Of a stretch of DNA of 64,000 nt, positions 1-11,600 are shown one piece after another. The translations under genes and the position numbers were made by a program. Numbering within the stretch: position 1 is the first letter of the stretch; each line of letters starts with the position of its first letter. Under the pieces are notes generated by a model. The model saw only the letters and a program-made list of their open reading frames with translations, searched no databases and was not told where the DNA came from. The DNA comes from Trichomonas vaginalis G3 (lineage: Eukaryota > Parabasalia > Trichomonadida > Trichomonadidae): assembly GCF_026262505.1 (NCBI RefSeq), contig NC_067205.1, positions 10,540,001-10,604,000 on the forward strand, written 5' to 3'.

Positions 1-1808
1 TAAAATCATGATTATATCTCCAGCACAGCAACTGATATACTATCCGGAGCTCATTGCCATAGCAAAAGTGAAAAGGAATGGCATATTTTCAATTGATTCT
101 AATACAGTTGTAGAAACTAAGTATAATTATGATCAACATATTTCAATAACTGCAACTTATGAATATAGTAAATCAGCAACTCTTACAGCTTGTTATGACT
201 TTATTAATGAGAATGGCCAAGTAGCTCTTACAAAAGATGAAGACTCTTTTCCGGCAACAACATCAAATCAAAAGAAAAAATTCACATATGATATCACTCT
301 CCCATCAGATGCAGGAAGATATATTCTTAAGTTATACGCAAAGAATGGTAATTATATTTCAACTTCTGTTAAATACAATATTGAGGTTGAAAATACAAAT
401 ACAAATAATAATGCCAGACCAAGGTTAGAATTTGAAGGTGAAAAGACGAAAGATTTCAACTTTAATGTTCCTATCCCAGAACCAAGCACAGTTTATAAGC
501 TCATCCTCAAATCCGAGAGCGAAGGCAAGACTTCAGAACTCGTCAGCAAAGAATTTCGTTCTGTGAACCAGAAGGCTAAACTTGAATTTGTAAGTGACAC
601 TCCATCGATTCTCGAGACTGGCATCACATACATATTCCGCGTCAAGATCACAGATCCAGATGACAACACACTCAAAGTTACAAAAGGAATGGACGATAAA
701 AGAGGTAAAGCAGAAACGATCACTAAAACTAGCGAATCAACAATATATGACATACCGATGACTCCCAAAGATAACTTAATTGGAAAAGATATTACCATCT
801 ATCTCTATGTTCAAGACTCGTCTGAAGAAGTTTCTATTTCTCACAAAGCCTCTGTTATCCAACAAAAGCCAAAGTTCGAGCTCATCGATTCTCTCGAAGA
901 CACCATGGATAAGAACCACGCAGATCATATCGCAGTTCATGGCACCATCAGTCTCACAATACCAAAGAAGACAATCAACGCCATCTTCGAAATGTATGAT
1001 TCAAGCGAGACGCTTGTCAAGAGCGGAACTCTTTCAACACTTGAAACCACTGATACATTGAAATCAATGGAGTTCAACGAGAAGATCGAACTTCCTGAAA
1101 CTGACAACGCTCAATACACAGTTAAAATCTTTGCCAAGTATGACGATATTGTCTCTGCATTCATCAAATCGATCAGTGTCCAAGTCCACAACTCCAAAGT
1201 CAAACTCGAATTCATCACAGAAGTTCCAGACGAATTCGAAGTCAATAAACAATATCCAATTAAAGTCAAGATTACTGACTCAGATGATGACAGTGTAATG
1301 GTTGGAATTGGAATTAATGATAAAACATATGAATTTAAGAAAGCGGATTTGGTTGATCATGCTCTTGAAAAATATTTTAACTTTACACTCAAAAGGGTCG
1401 CTCTCAACACTAGAGTAACAATCTATATCTATGCAGAAGATAGTTCAAAGCAAAGAATTCACATCTCTAAAGAAGTAACAGTAATTCCAGCACGACCAAA
1501 GTTTTCACTAACCGAAGATATCTCAAAGAATTATGTCCACTCCGAAGTAATTACAGTAAAATATCAGTATGGTATTGAAGATAAAGAACAATCTGTTACA
1601 GCATTTTATGAATTGTATAATACAATTCCTTCATTATCTCTTACTCAAAGCGGTGAGTTCTCATCTTTTACAACAGGCACTGATGAAAATAGCTACTATT
1701 CATCACAAGAAAATACCATTAGTCTGCCAAATAAAGAATCCACTTACAAACTTATCCTTTATTCTAAGGTTGGTGAAACTAAATCAAAGGAAATTATAGT
1801 TGATGATA

Positions 1809-1835
1809 TAGGGTGTCCAAAGGTGCGTTTAGCAC
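1809..1835 (+). repeat. mariner left terminal inverted repeat
   Basis: This 27-bp sequence matches the reverse complement of 3084-3110 at 26 of 27 positions. It abuts the TA duplication at 1807-1808. Confidence 0.93.
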
Positions 1836-2015
1836 AGCGCTCTATATGAGACTATTAATGGAGATATATGCTGATTATAAATATATAATAAAAAATATGA
1901 ATATATGTATATGATGAGTATGTTGTATTTTGGCGCCATGCCGGGATATAAAATGAATTTTGAGACAAGAGGCGGTTTCGCGGGAAATTTTGGCGGGATT
2001 TTTTTCATTTTTTTA

Positions 2016-3030
2016 ATGAATCATAAAGAAAACATCCTCGCTCTTGCAAAAAAATGCAAAGACTGTAAAAAATCTACGAGACATTGGTAAAATGCTTCGG
2101 TATGGATGCTCCTAGCTATTCCACTGTAACGTATCATGTTAGGATGTATCACTTCATGAACAAAAAGGCGCTCATCATAAAAATTGACAAAAAATCGCCG
2201 GATCAAAGAAAAATCAAAGCAATTCTTCAAGCGCTAGATGAAGACCCAAGAGCATCACTCAGAAGGATAGAGGAGATGACAAAGATACCACGTACAACAG
2301 TCAGTTATTATCTGCACAATTATTTGAACTACAAACTAGCGTATACACGTTGGGTTCCGCAGAACCTTAATTCAGTTCAAAAAAAATCTAGAGTCCAATC
2401 TTCGAAAGAGCTCCTCTCTATATTGGGTGCGTATCAATCCAAGAAGTTTCGCTTTTTAGTAACAGGGGATGAGTCTTGGTTTCAATATGCAACAGAAGCC
2501 AAAATCATGTGGATCCCGAAGGATGAAAATCCGCAAACATTCCCGAAGAAAAAAATTGACACACCAATGATGATGTTGTCGGTTTTTTGGGGCGTGAATG
2601 GCATCATCGCAATTGATATTCTTCAAAAACCTAATACGATGAATGCTCAGTATCTAATTGACAATGTTCTTACTCAAATTATCAATTCTGATGAGTTTGA
2701 GAAATCCAAACAACAAAAACAAAAGTTTGCAATTCATTTTGATAATTCAAGAGTTCACAAAAGTCATAAGGTAATGAATTACTTGGTGGAAAACAATGTC
2801 AAAGTTGTTCCAAACCCAATTTATTCACCTGATATTGCACCCTCTGACTTTTATTTATTCGGCACGCTAAAAAGAGAGCTGAAGGACGCGAATTCGCGAG
2901 TCCAGATGATCTTGAAAATTTTGTAAGAGAGCAATTTGAGCAATTTTCTCATGATGATTTAAAGCGTGTCTTTCAAGCCTGGATCGATCGCTGCGAACGC
3001 GTGATTGAATCCAATGGTGATTATATTTAA
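2016..3030 (+). pseudogene. mariner transposase, frameshifted
   Basis: The product would be the cut-and-paste transposase. The catalytic triad is visible: first Asp in GDESW (codon at 2468), second Asp in HFDNS (2741), third Asp in APSDFYLF (2846). The last two are separated by 34 residues, the mariner D,D34D signature. The stretch starting near residue PRASLRR resembles the helix-turn-helix that binds the terminal repeats. The reading frame is not continuous. The N-terminus (ATG at 2016) and the segment around 2065-2110 lie in different frames from the main 2102-2870 frame, and the C-terminus (from about 2877 to the TAA at 3028) is in yet another. About three frameshifts are therefore present, so this copy should not make active enzyme and was probably mobilised in trans. 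Confidence 0.88.
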
Positions 3031-3083
3031 ATAAATTTTATATATATGTAACTTGTTTATTTCTATTCGCAGTATTCAGGTTT

Positions 3084-3110
3084 GTGCTAAACACACCTTT
3101 GGACACCCTA
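3084..3110 (-). repeat. mariner right terminal inverted repeat
   Basis: This is the partner of 1809-1835 and ends in CCCTA, directly followed by the TA duplication at 3111-3112 and then by host coding sequence. Confidence 0.93.
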
Positions 3111-3858
3111 TATTAAAATTTCAAACGCTAGAGCTCAAATAACTTTTGCCTCTGATATTCCAGATAAGTTAGAAGTTGGAGTTGAGCAATTGATCAAGCT
3201 TACAATTAAAGATTCGGATGATGCCAAAGTTACATTTTCAGTGGCAATAAATGGACAAAGAGATGCTGAATCAAAAGAAATTACATTAAATGATCAACCC
3301 TACGTTTACATATATACACCACACAATAATGATGTTAACAAACAAATTACATTAACATTTTTCGTAAATGATGGTAATCATGAATCAGAAATATCAACTA
3401 CTTTTACGGTTATACCTCATACACAACCGAAGCAGCCTGTAGAACCTAAGGTTGATCCAGTAGAATCTAAGGTTGAAATTGAACAATCCAAATCTAATCC
3501 TGAAGAATCAAAGATTAAACCTGATAAAGAAGAGAAAAAGGAAGATCGAGATAATCAAGATATTAAACAAGAAGATGCCAAAAAGATGAAGCGTTCTATA
3601 GGAATTGGTGTCGGAGTCGTTTGCGTACTTCTTGTGATTATTGCTATCATAGTTGTAGTTATTGTAATTAAGAAGAAAAATGCAGAAAATGATATTGAAG
3701 AAAGTGAAGAAAAATCACTAGAAATGATTGAAAATGAAACAGGTGCTTTTTCATCGCCGGGAGAACAAGCCACAGCAGATAATCCACTCTTTGCGACTAC
3801 AGAAGTGGAAATGAATGAAGATTTTGGTCCTGATGAAGATGCTCAAGATTCATTATAA

Positions 3859-4492
3859 GAAAAATTCTAAAATCATTATTTTTAAAATATACAAGAATTT
3901 TTTTTTCAAAATAAATTTAAGATAAATACTTCATTGGTTTTTTTATTACATGAATGAATATAAAATTGAATTTTCAGAATATTGATAGGATGATTTAGTT
4001 TTCTGACGTGAAATCTAATTTCAGATATATGAAATATTCGATTAATAATAATGAAAATATTAAAAATATTTGAAAGAATTTTCGGATAATTTTCGAAATT
4101 GAAAATTTAAAATAAAATACACACTTATACAGTTATAAAAAATAAATCCAAAACCATATAGTGACTTTTCGGTTAAAGAGCTTTTTGAAAGCTTTATAAA
4201 TTAATTGTTTTGATTGTAACAAACATCACTTAACTGTTTTTGTTCAAAAAAAAATTCGGAAGAACCAAAATAACGTTTATTTTTAAAATAACGTCTTTTT
4301 TTAAACGAAATTTTAAAATATATCATATTTTATTGTTACCGTTAAAAATTATTGATGCCAAAATTTTTGAGGAAATTTTGAAAAGGTGTTCATTCAAATT
4401 TGCATCGTGAAATAAATCCAAAATTATATATTAATTCATATTTTGCTAATCTTAACCTTAGTTTTGTCAAAAATTTTATTATCAAAATTTTG
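3859..4492. other. AT-rich intergenic region
   Basis: No coding sequence is seen. TTCATTCAAATT near 4389 fits the trichomonad initiator consensus (TCA, pyrimidine, A/T) and lies about 100 bp upstream of the next start codon. Confidence 0.5.
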
Positions 4493-5152
4493 ATGACTGA
4501 AAACGAAGTCTACGACATATGGCGCAACATAGATGGTATTTTAAAGAATAGCTCACACAATGAGCATCAGAAGCAAAATCATCCTATTTATTCCAAAGAA
4601 ACAAAGAAAACTCCAAAGACTCCAGAAAGACCTCCCCCAAAGAGAAGACTGCAAAAGGAAAAGCAGGCACACACTAAACGAAGAAGCTCTGATGAACATG
4701 CTTCTCCAGTGAAAAATATACAGCTTCCAAATTACTCTCACGATAATATCGTTATGCGAATGTTCTTCCTCAGATGGCTCAAAAAGCTTGCAGAAAAGCT
4801 TCAATCTAATACCATAGCTGAATCAGTGACAGTAATTAATAACAAACCAGAAATTTTACAAAATTCGAACTTAAAATATATTAAAGGCTCACAGATCGAT
4901 AAATTACAGACAAAGAACAAACCTGTCTTCGTAGACAATGCTTCATCTTTCCAAATTGATTTTGAAATGACGTCTCCTTCACCTTCGAAACAAGATCTTG
5001 CATTTGCTTCACTCTCTGATGGAAGTACTATTAATGACGCCTCATTCAGTTGCTCCGAAGTTCATGAGTCTTTCAATTCCATTAGTGGTGTTCAATCTGG
5101 CCTTGAAGCAACAATATATGACCTCTCGTTAAGCCAGCTAGTTAACAAATAG
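4493..5152 (+). CDS. Hypothetical basic protein, 219 aa
   Basis: I do not recognise this protein. ATG at 4493 is preferred because upstream in-frame sequence is AT-rich without a better start. The N-terminal half is strongly basic and proline-rich (residues about 35-80, with runs such as TPERPPPKRR and TKRRSS), which could act as a nuclear-localisation or microtubule-binding segment. A hydrophobic/aromatic stretch follows at about residues 95-110 (MRMFFLRWLKKLAEK), which resembles the spacing of single Sfi1-type centrin-binding helices but is not enough to call one. The C-terminal half is Ser/Thr-rich and probably disordered. The gene converges on the giant gene at 5651-25699. No transmembrane segment or signal peptide is seen. 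Confidence 0.6.
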   Translation: MTENEVYDIWRNIDGILKNSSHNEHQKQNHPIYSKETKKTPKTPERPPPKRRLQKEKQAHTKRRSSDEHASPVKNIQLPNYSHDNIVMRMFFLRWLKKLAEKLQSNTIAESVTVINNKPEILQNSNLKYIKGSQIDKLQTKNKPVFVDNASSFQIDFEMTSPSPSKQDLAFASLSDGSTINDASFSCSEVHESFNSISGVQSGLEATIYDLSLSQLVNK

Positions 5153-5650
5153 GCTTGATTTCTATGTTTGTACTTGTAACCCATAATTTTTCATTTTGTA
5201 TAAAAATTATTTTAGTTACTATCTTAAATTTATCTATTATTTCTATTAACTAGAGGTTTCATATTTAAAATTTAATACATTCAAAATAATATATAAAGGT
5301 AAGAAAAACAATTGATCTTCTTCAGAATTGTTAAACGTAAACAAGCCAATAAACAATAAGGATAATCTATCAAAAATAGTGATTCTTTTAACATTGTATT
5401 GGTATGATATATATGATTCAGAATAACAATACATTTAGGAAATCCACTTATAAAGTTGATTACTCCTATCCTAATCGCAACCCTACGTAACAAAGGATCA
5501 TTCTCCACCAAATTTATTATAATATGAGTTAAAGATAAAAAACATATCGATAAAAAACATAAGATAAAACAAATTTAAATAAATTTATAAACAATTTTTA
5601 AAATCTTTCTTCTAAAAAAATAGATATATTTGAAATGAAATTTAATAATT
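5153..5650. other. Convergent intergenic region
   Basis: This is AT-rich sequence between two convergent genes. A 76-codon reverse frame at 5281-5511 has no recognisable features and is probably chance. Nothing else is seen. Confidence 0.4.
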
Positions 5651-8600
5651 TCATTTGAACTTTTCAATGAACTTTGCTGTAATTGATTCAGCATTAGCCT
5701 TTGATGTAACAGACATCAATGCATAAACAATATCTTCTCTGGACCTTCCGTAAATGCTCTCAACGAACTCATCCCAGTTGATATCAGCGACATTTGCTCT
5801 CAACAAAGCCGAGAGAACCAAAACTTTGTCTTTGTTTGGTTTCGACAAAATTTGTCTTGACTCTGATTGAGACAATCTTTGCATGTAACCTACTCCCTTC
5901 TTCTGAGGAGATTTCTTTCTTGTGTTCTTTGCCGAAATTCTCTGGAAGACGTTTCTCAACTCGTCTCTTGTTGGATCTTTCTTCGCTGATTGCCATGTGA
6001 ATGTTCCTGTTTCGATTTCGTCGAAATCACCCATTTTTGCGGCCATTTCGTCCTTTGGTTCATTGGATTTTTGTTTCTGCTTCGCCTTGAGCAAAGATTC
6101 TTCTTCGAGTAATAATCTCGAGAAGAAACTCTGTTGTGAATTCTTTGTTTCTTGTTCTGTGAGATCGTCATATGTCCATTGACTTGTTGGATCAATGATA
6201 TCAATAACATTTCGAGCTTTCTTTTCTGTATACTTGGCAGGGATAATCTTCAAGTCCTTCTTCTCTTCATTTTCAGTATTCCATGTTGGAATTTCTTCGT
6301 TTTCTTTCTTCTTTTGTTCCTCTGTTGTTTCATGCTTCTCTTCTTCTGCTTGTTCTTCTTCTTCATCTGAAGATGATGTTGATTCGAACAATGTATCATC
6401 TTCATTACGTCTCTTTCCGTATTTGGCTTGTCTTCTTTGTCTCTTTCTCATCTTTGCTTCTAACTTCTTGTCAGCGAGTTCCTGGAGACGGCGGATTTCT
6501 TCTTCATGAGCATCGATGATGACAGCTTCTTGCTTGTCTTGGTTTTCGATGATCTTTTCCATGACTTCTTCTGCTTTCTTCCGCATTTCTTCTGCACGTC
6601 TTTGTTCTTCTTCTTTTTCTTTCATCTTTTCCTCGAATTTTCTTCTCATTTCTTCAGCAGCCTTTCTCTTTTCTTCTAAGATTGCCTCTTGTTTACGCCT
6701 TTGTTCTTCTTGCAATCTCTTCTGTTCTTCTTCGTATTGTCTCCTCCTCTGTTCTTCTCTAAGTTTCTTTTCTTCTCTCTTCTTTTGTTCTTCGAGTTCC
6801 TTTTCTTTCCTCTTTTCTTCTTCCGTCATCTTTGATCTCCTGATTTCTTCTTCCTCCTTCCTTCTTCTTTCCTCTTCTTCCTGGATTTCTCTGAGACGCT
6901 GCTCTTCCGCAGCCTTTGCCAATTGCTCCATCATCTGTTTCTTCTTGTTCTTCGGAGTGAATCTTTCGAAATCTGCCAATCTTCTTCTTTCGAGTTCAGC
7001 TTGGAGAATTGCTTGTCTTTGCTTGATTTGTGCATCTCTTTCTGCTCTTTGTTGTGTAAGTTTTTCTTCCTTCTGTTGCTTGAGTTTCTCTTCTGCTTCA
7101 AGAACACGAGCTTTTGAATTGAAAAGAGCATTGACTTTCCTGTCTACAGCGCTGAATGATGCTCTCATTTGTTCGCGTTCTTGTTGTTCCATCATTCTTT
7201 TGATCTTTAATCTTTCTTCTCTTACCCTTCTTCTTTCTTCTTCTTCCTGTCTTTTCTTCTGTTTTCTGCGGTCTGCTGCTTCCTCTTCCATGACTTCTTC
7301 CTTGAACTGTTTTCTGCGCATTCTTTCCCTCTGGAATGCAAGCATTCTGCTGCGTTCTTCTGTCATTGGGCCTTTCTGTAATTCGGCTGCAAGTGCTTCA
7401 TTTTCAGATATTGTTCTTTCTTCATTGGCCATTTCAAATTCACGCAATTCTTCGAGTTCTTTCTGTCTCTTCTTTTCTTCTTCGCGTTTGATTGCTTCTT
7501 CTCTTTCTTTTTCGAGTTGCTGCATTCTGCGGATCTTACGTTCTTCTTCTCTCTTCTTTTCTTCTTCTGCTTCGATCCTCTTTCTTTCCTCTGCTCTCTT
7601 GAAAGCTTCTTTTCTGAAGTTTTCCATGAGTTCTTCTGGAGAAGGACCTTTCTCTTCCTCTTTCTCTGGAACATCTTCTTCTTCGTAAACATACTCGTAC
7701 TCGTATTCTTCTTCCTCCTTTCCTTGTTCTTCCTTCTTCTCTTCTTTCTTGGATTCTTCTGGTTTGACAGCTTCTTCCTTCTTTTCTTCTTTTTCTTCTT
7801 CTGTTGGCTTCTGTTCTTCTTTGACTTCTTCTGTCTTTGGAGTTTCTTTGATTTCTTCCTTCTTTTCTTCGACTGGTTTTTCTTCTTCTGGTTTGACAGT
7901 TTCTTCTGTCTTTGGTTTCTCTTCTTCAACTTTAGTTGGTTCTTCTTTCTCTGCAACAGAAACTTCTTCCTTCTTTTCTTCTTCTGCTGGTTTAATTGTT
8001 TCTTCAACCTTTTCTTCCTTAACAGTTTCTTCTTCTGTTGGTTTTTGTTCTTCTGGCTTAACTTCCGAAATTGTTTCTTCTATCTTCTTCTCTTCTTCAG
8101 AGACTTTAGTTTCTTCTGGTTTCTTCTCTTCAACAGCTTCTTCTGTTGGAGTAGAAACTTCTTCTGGTTTCTTTCCTTCGAGTTCTTCGAATGTTGGAAT
8201 TTGTTCTTCTGTCTGAGGACGTTCGACTGGTTTGATTCCTTCTGGAAGAGATGTTTCGATTTCTTCTGGCTTTGGTTGTTGCATTTCCTGTTGTTTCTTT
8301 CTTTCTTCTTCCTCTTTCTCAACGAGAGCAACTTCTTCAGGAGAAACTTCATCGAGCCAGAAGTTCGGAATATTCTCTTCTTCCTTTGGTTTCTCTGGAA
8401 CAATCTTTGTAACATCAGGAATTTCTTCCTCTTCAACACCCTCATTATGCATGAGTTCGTCATTTCTAGCCCATTTCTTGAGATCGAACTCTTCTGGTTT
8501 CTTTCCAACAGAAAGTTTTTCCTTCTCCGGCAACTCAACTGTTGGAACTTCATTCTTTTCTTCTTCAACTTGTTCAACATTTTCTGGTTGTTTGATTTCT

Positions 8601-11600
8601 TGTTCAACCTCCTTCTTCTCTTCTTCTTTGGGAGTGAAAACGGTTGTTTCGACTTCTGTTGTTCCGGCTTTTGTTCTGCGGATAGAAAGAGAAGGTTTCT
8701 TCGGAGGTTGAGGAACAGAGAACATGTTTTCGACAACAAGTTTTCCATCTTCGTTGATGTACTTGAGTGTTGCTGGGAAGAATGTTGTTGTTGCCTTTGG
8801 TTCAACCATTGGAACAGGTCTTGTATAAGTAGATGTATCTGTAACTGGTTCTTTCCTCTTGATTGGCAATGGCATAATTGGTTTGAATCTGAGTTTCTGT
8901 TGATTGTTTTCTTCGTTCTTTTGTTTCTTCTTTTGTGATTTCTTTGGTGATGGTTTCCTTTGTTTCTCTTCTTCTTGTGGTTGTACACGCTTTGGTTTGA
9001 CCCATTTACTGACTGAAACAGTTGGAATTGATTTAGGAAGTTGTTGTTGGACCCATCCAATGTCGATGTTTTCTTCTTTCTCTTCTCCTTTTGCAACTTT
9101 TTCTTCTCTCTTCATCAACTCATCGAATGAAATTGTTGGAGCACCAATAACACCAGGTTTCTTTGGAACAACTTGTTTTTCTTGTGGTATTTCGATGTTT
9201 GGTTTCTCTTCTGTTTTAACAACAATTGGAACTGGTTCTTGAACTTGTTGTTTAACCTTTCTTGTTGGATTCTTCTTAACAACAGTGAGTTCTTTAACAG
9301 GCTTTGATTCTTCAATTGAATTAGATTTTTCAACTGGTTTGAGATCTGTTCTTTCGAATTTTTGAGGAGAGAAAAGATTTACTTTAGGGCCAATTATTGG
9401 TTCATCAAGTTTAGTTACAGGGATGATTGGTTCTTCTGTTTGTTCTTGAGCTGGTTCAGGAACTGGGTTAATAATTCCATCAAGAACACTGTGAGCGGCA
9501 GAAACATTTGTTTGTTTCTCTGAAACGTTTTCTTTGGCTGGTTGATCAACTTGTTTCTTTCTTCCTATTTTTACGGCAGGAGGAAGGAATTTCGCAGGTA
9601 ATTGCAATGGACCATTCTTTCCGCCAATCTTGAGAACAGGAGTTTTGATGACAACTGATTTCGGTTCTTCTTTCTCTTCAGGAGCATCATAGAAAGATAA
9701 TTCGATTTCTGGTTCTTCGACTTGAACTTTTCCACGTTTAACAGGACCTCTAATTTGTCTTCTGTTTGGAGATGGCTGATCTGGTTGTTGTTTCTTGGAA
9801 ACATTGATTGGTTTGTATTCTTCGAACTTAGAGACAAATTGTTGCATTACTAAACCAGGAGGTGGATCTTCAACGAATATTAATTTGCTGGCATTTTCCC
9901 ATTCATTGAATTCTTCGAAGAATTTCGACTTCAAGAATTCTTTCTTCATTTCTTCTTTCTTGTGTTCTGCTTCGAGTTTTCCGAGTTTCTCGTCCATTTG
10001 CTTCTTGTCTTCTTCTATCTTCTCCTTCTTGTAGTTCTCTTCGTCTTCCGCCAAATATGGATAATCAGGCGCTGTACTTGTAACAGGATCAATTGGTTCT
10101 GGAGTGAATTCAATTGATTCTGTGAATGGCTCCAAAACTGGTCTTGATTTCCTTTGTGCGGAAATTCTTGATACTGTGGCTCGTTCGTTGATTGGCTTAA
10201 TTGCTTCTTCGAACTCTTTGATCTCTTCGTCGTTGAGAGGTACATATTTTTCTTTCTTTTCTTTGCGACGATAAATCATCTTTGTCACTTTTTCTGATGC
10301 TTGTTCTTCATCCAAATCGATGACCATTTTCGCCTTTTCTGATTTCTCTTCGTTTTCTGCTTTGATTTGTTCTGATTCCATGATCTTCGAGAAATCAGTG
10401 TCCATGTTATTGACAACTTTCGTTGGATCAACATGCCATTTAAGTTCAATATTTGGATCAGCTACATGAACTAATTTATCTTTGTCTTTACTTTTATCTC
10501 TCTTGTTCGCTCTTGGTAATTCACTTTTTGCACGTTGTGATTGAACTTTTGCACGTTTAGTTTCATCCCAGAATTGTTGGATGTATTCATCGTTTTTACG
10601 AGGAGTATATTGTCTTCCAATCATAACATCTTCTAAGATATCATCAGTTGCTTTCCAATTATCGATATCATCATGATATTCTCTAACTTTGGCTTTGACA
10701 CCCATTGGATCAAATTCTGCAGAATCTTCTTCATATTTGATTTCAATTGTTTTCTCTTCTTCGCTTTTTTCTTCTGGTGGAAGAACTGGTGCAGTTTCGT
10801 CGTATGTTGGTGGTTCATATTTAGGAACAAATGTATGTGGTTCGAAATCTACTTTGATTGCTGCATCTTTGATCTTTTCTTTTTCGTTTTCTTCTGCAAC
10901 AAGTGAATCGAAATTCATCGTTGTTGTTTGTTTTGGTTTTTCTCCCCAATCTTGGCCTAATGATTTAGCTGATTCATCATAGACTCTAATATCACTTTCA
11001 GTTGGTTTAGTCTTTGTTTGTGTTTGTGTTTGTTGTTGTTGTTTTTCAGCTAATTTAATTACATTTTGATGGTCTCTCAAAACTTGATCGGCTTTTTCAA
11101 TTGCATCGGATTTCAATTTTCTTGGCGGTTTTTCTGATTTCGATTTTGATTGTGTCTTTCTTTCACGTTTAGCTACTTGGAATTTTGGTGCATCAGGTTT
11201 AGGATGATAGAATGTTGGCATTAATATCAAGTCTTCATCTTCATTGAACTGATCTGACTTGAAATCATCCCAACTATCAACTTTCCAAGTGATTTGTGGT
11301 TCAGGTTGTTGTTCTTCTTCAAGGAATTTATCTTTGATTTCTTTTGGTTTCGGTTCAGGTGGCTGTTCTTGGTCAGATTCATAAGTTGGGGCTTCGATGA
11401 ATGATTTATGAGAAGGACTAAATTCAACTTCAGGTATTGGTTCTGTTGGATCTCTCTTTCTTCTTCTTGTTGGCATGACAGATTTGGATCTTTGTGTGTA
11501 TTTAGAGTGGTTAAATGAATTAATCTTCTGTTCTTCAGTCATGATCTCGTTGAATGTTGTTGTGACGAATTTTCCGAGGATAGGAGCAGTGAACTTCATT

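Larger units (their letters stand above)
1809..3110 (+). mobile_element. mariner-family DNA transposon (Tvmar1-like), 1302 bp
   Basis: The ends are 27-bp terminal inverted repeats (1809-1835 and 3084-3110) that differ at one position and start TAGGGTGTCC. The TA dinucleotides at 1807-1808 and 3111-3112 are the expected target duplication of Tc1/mariner elements. The length of about 1.3 kb and the internal transposase with D,D34D spacing fit the mariner family. T. vaginalis carries hundreds of such copies (Tvmar1). The intact ends, the clean TA duplication and the otherwise intact host frame suggest a recent insertion. Confidence 0.95.
1..3858 (+). pseudogene. Trichomonad single-pass surface protein gene, split by a mariner insertion
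   Basis: The coding sequence runs from the window edge (an ATG lies at 8, but the frame is open upstream, so the 5' end may be missing) to 1808, is interrupted by a transposon at 1809-3110, and resumes at 3113. Removing the element plus one TA copy joins the two parts in frame (Asp-Asp-Ile-Lys) into at least 848 aa. The ectodomain is built of repeated beta-rich modules with recurring Asp-rich segments (DPDDN, DSDDDS, DSDDAK). A Lys/Glu/Pro-rich stalk, one transmembrane helix (about 3592-3672) and a cytosolic acidic tail with an NPLF motif follow. NPxF/Y-type tails are endocytic signals, and similar tails occur on trichomonad surface proteins. With the insertion, the upstream frame ends inside the element at 1849, giving a protein without a membrane anchor. 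The ligand is unknown. I am confident of the architecture but not of the function. Confidence 0.8.

Noticed and set aside
5281-5511. 76-codon reverse frame between convergent genes
   Set aside because: It overlaps another frame of similar length in the same stretch, with no domain.
6516-8938. Long plus-strand reading frames of 390 and 473 codons opposite the giant gene
   Set aside because: They are Ser/Phe/Leu monotonous translations of the complement of Glu/Lys-rich codons and have no gene-like features.
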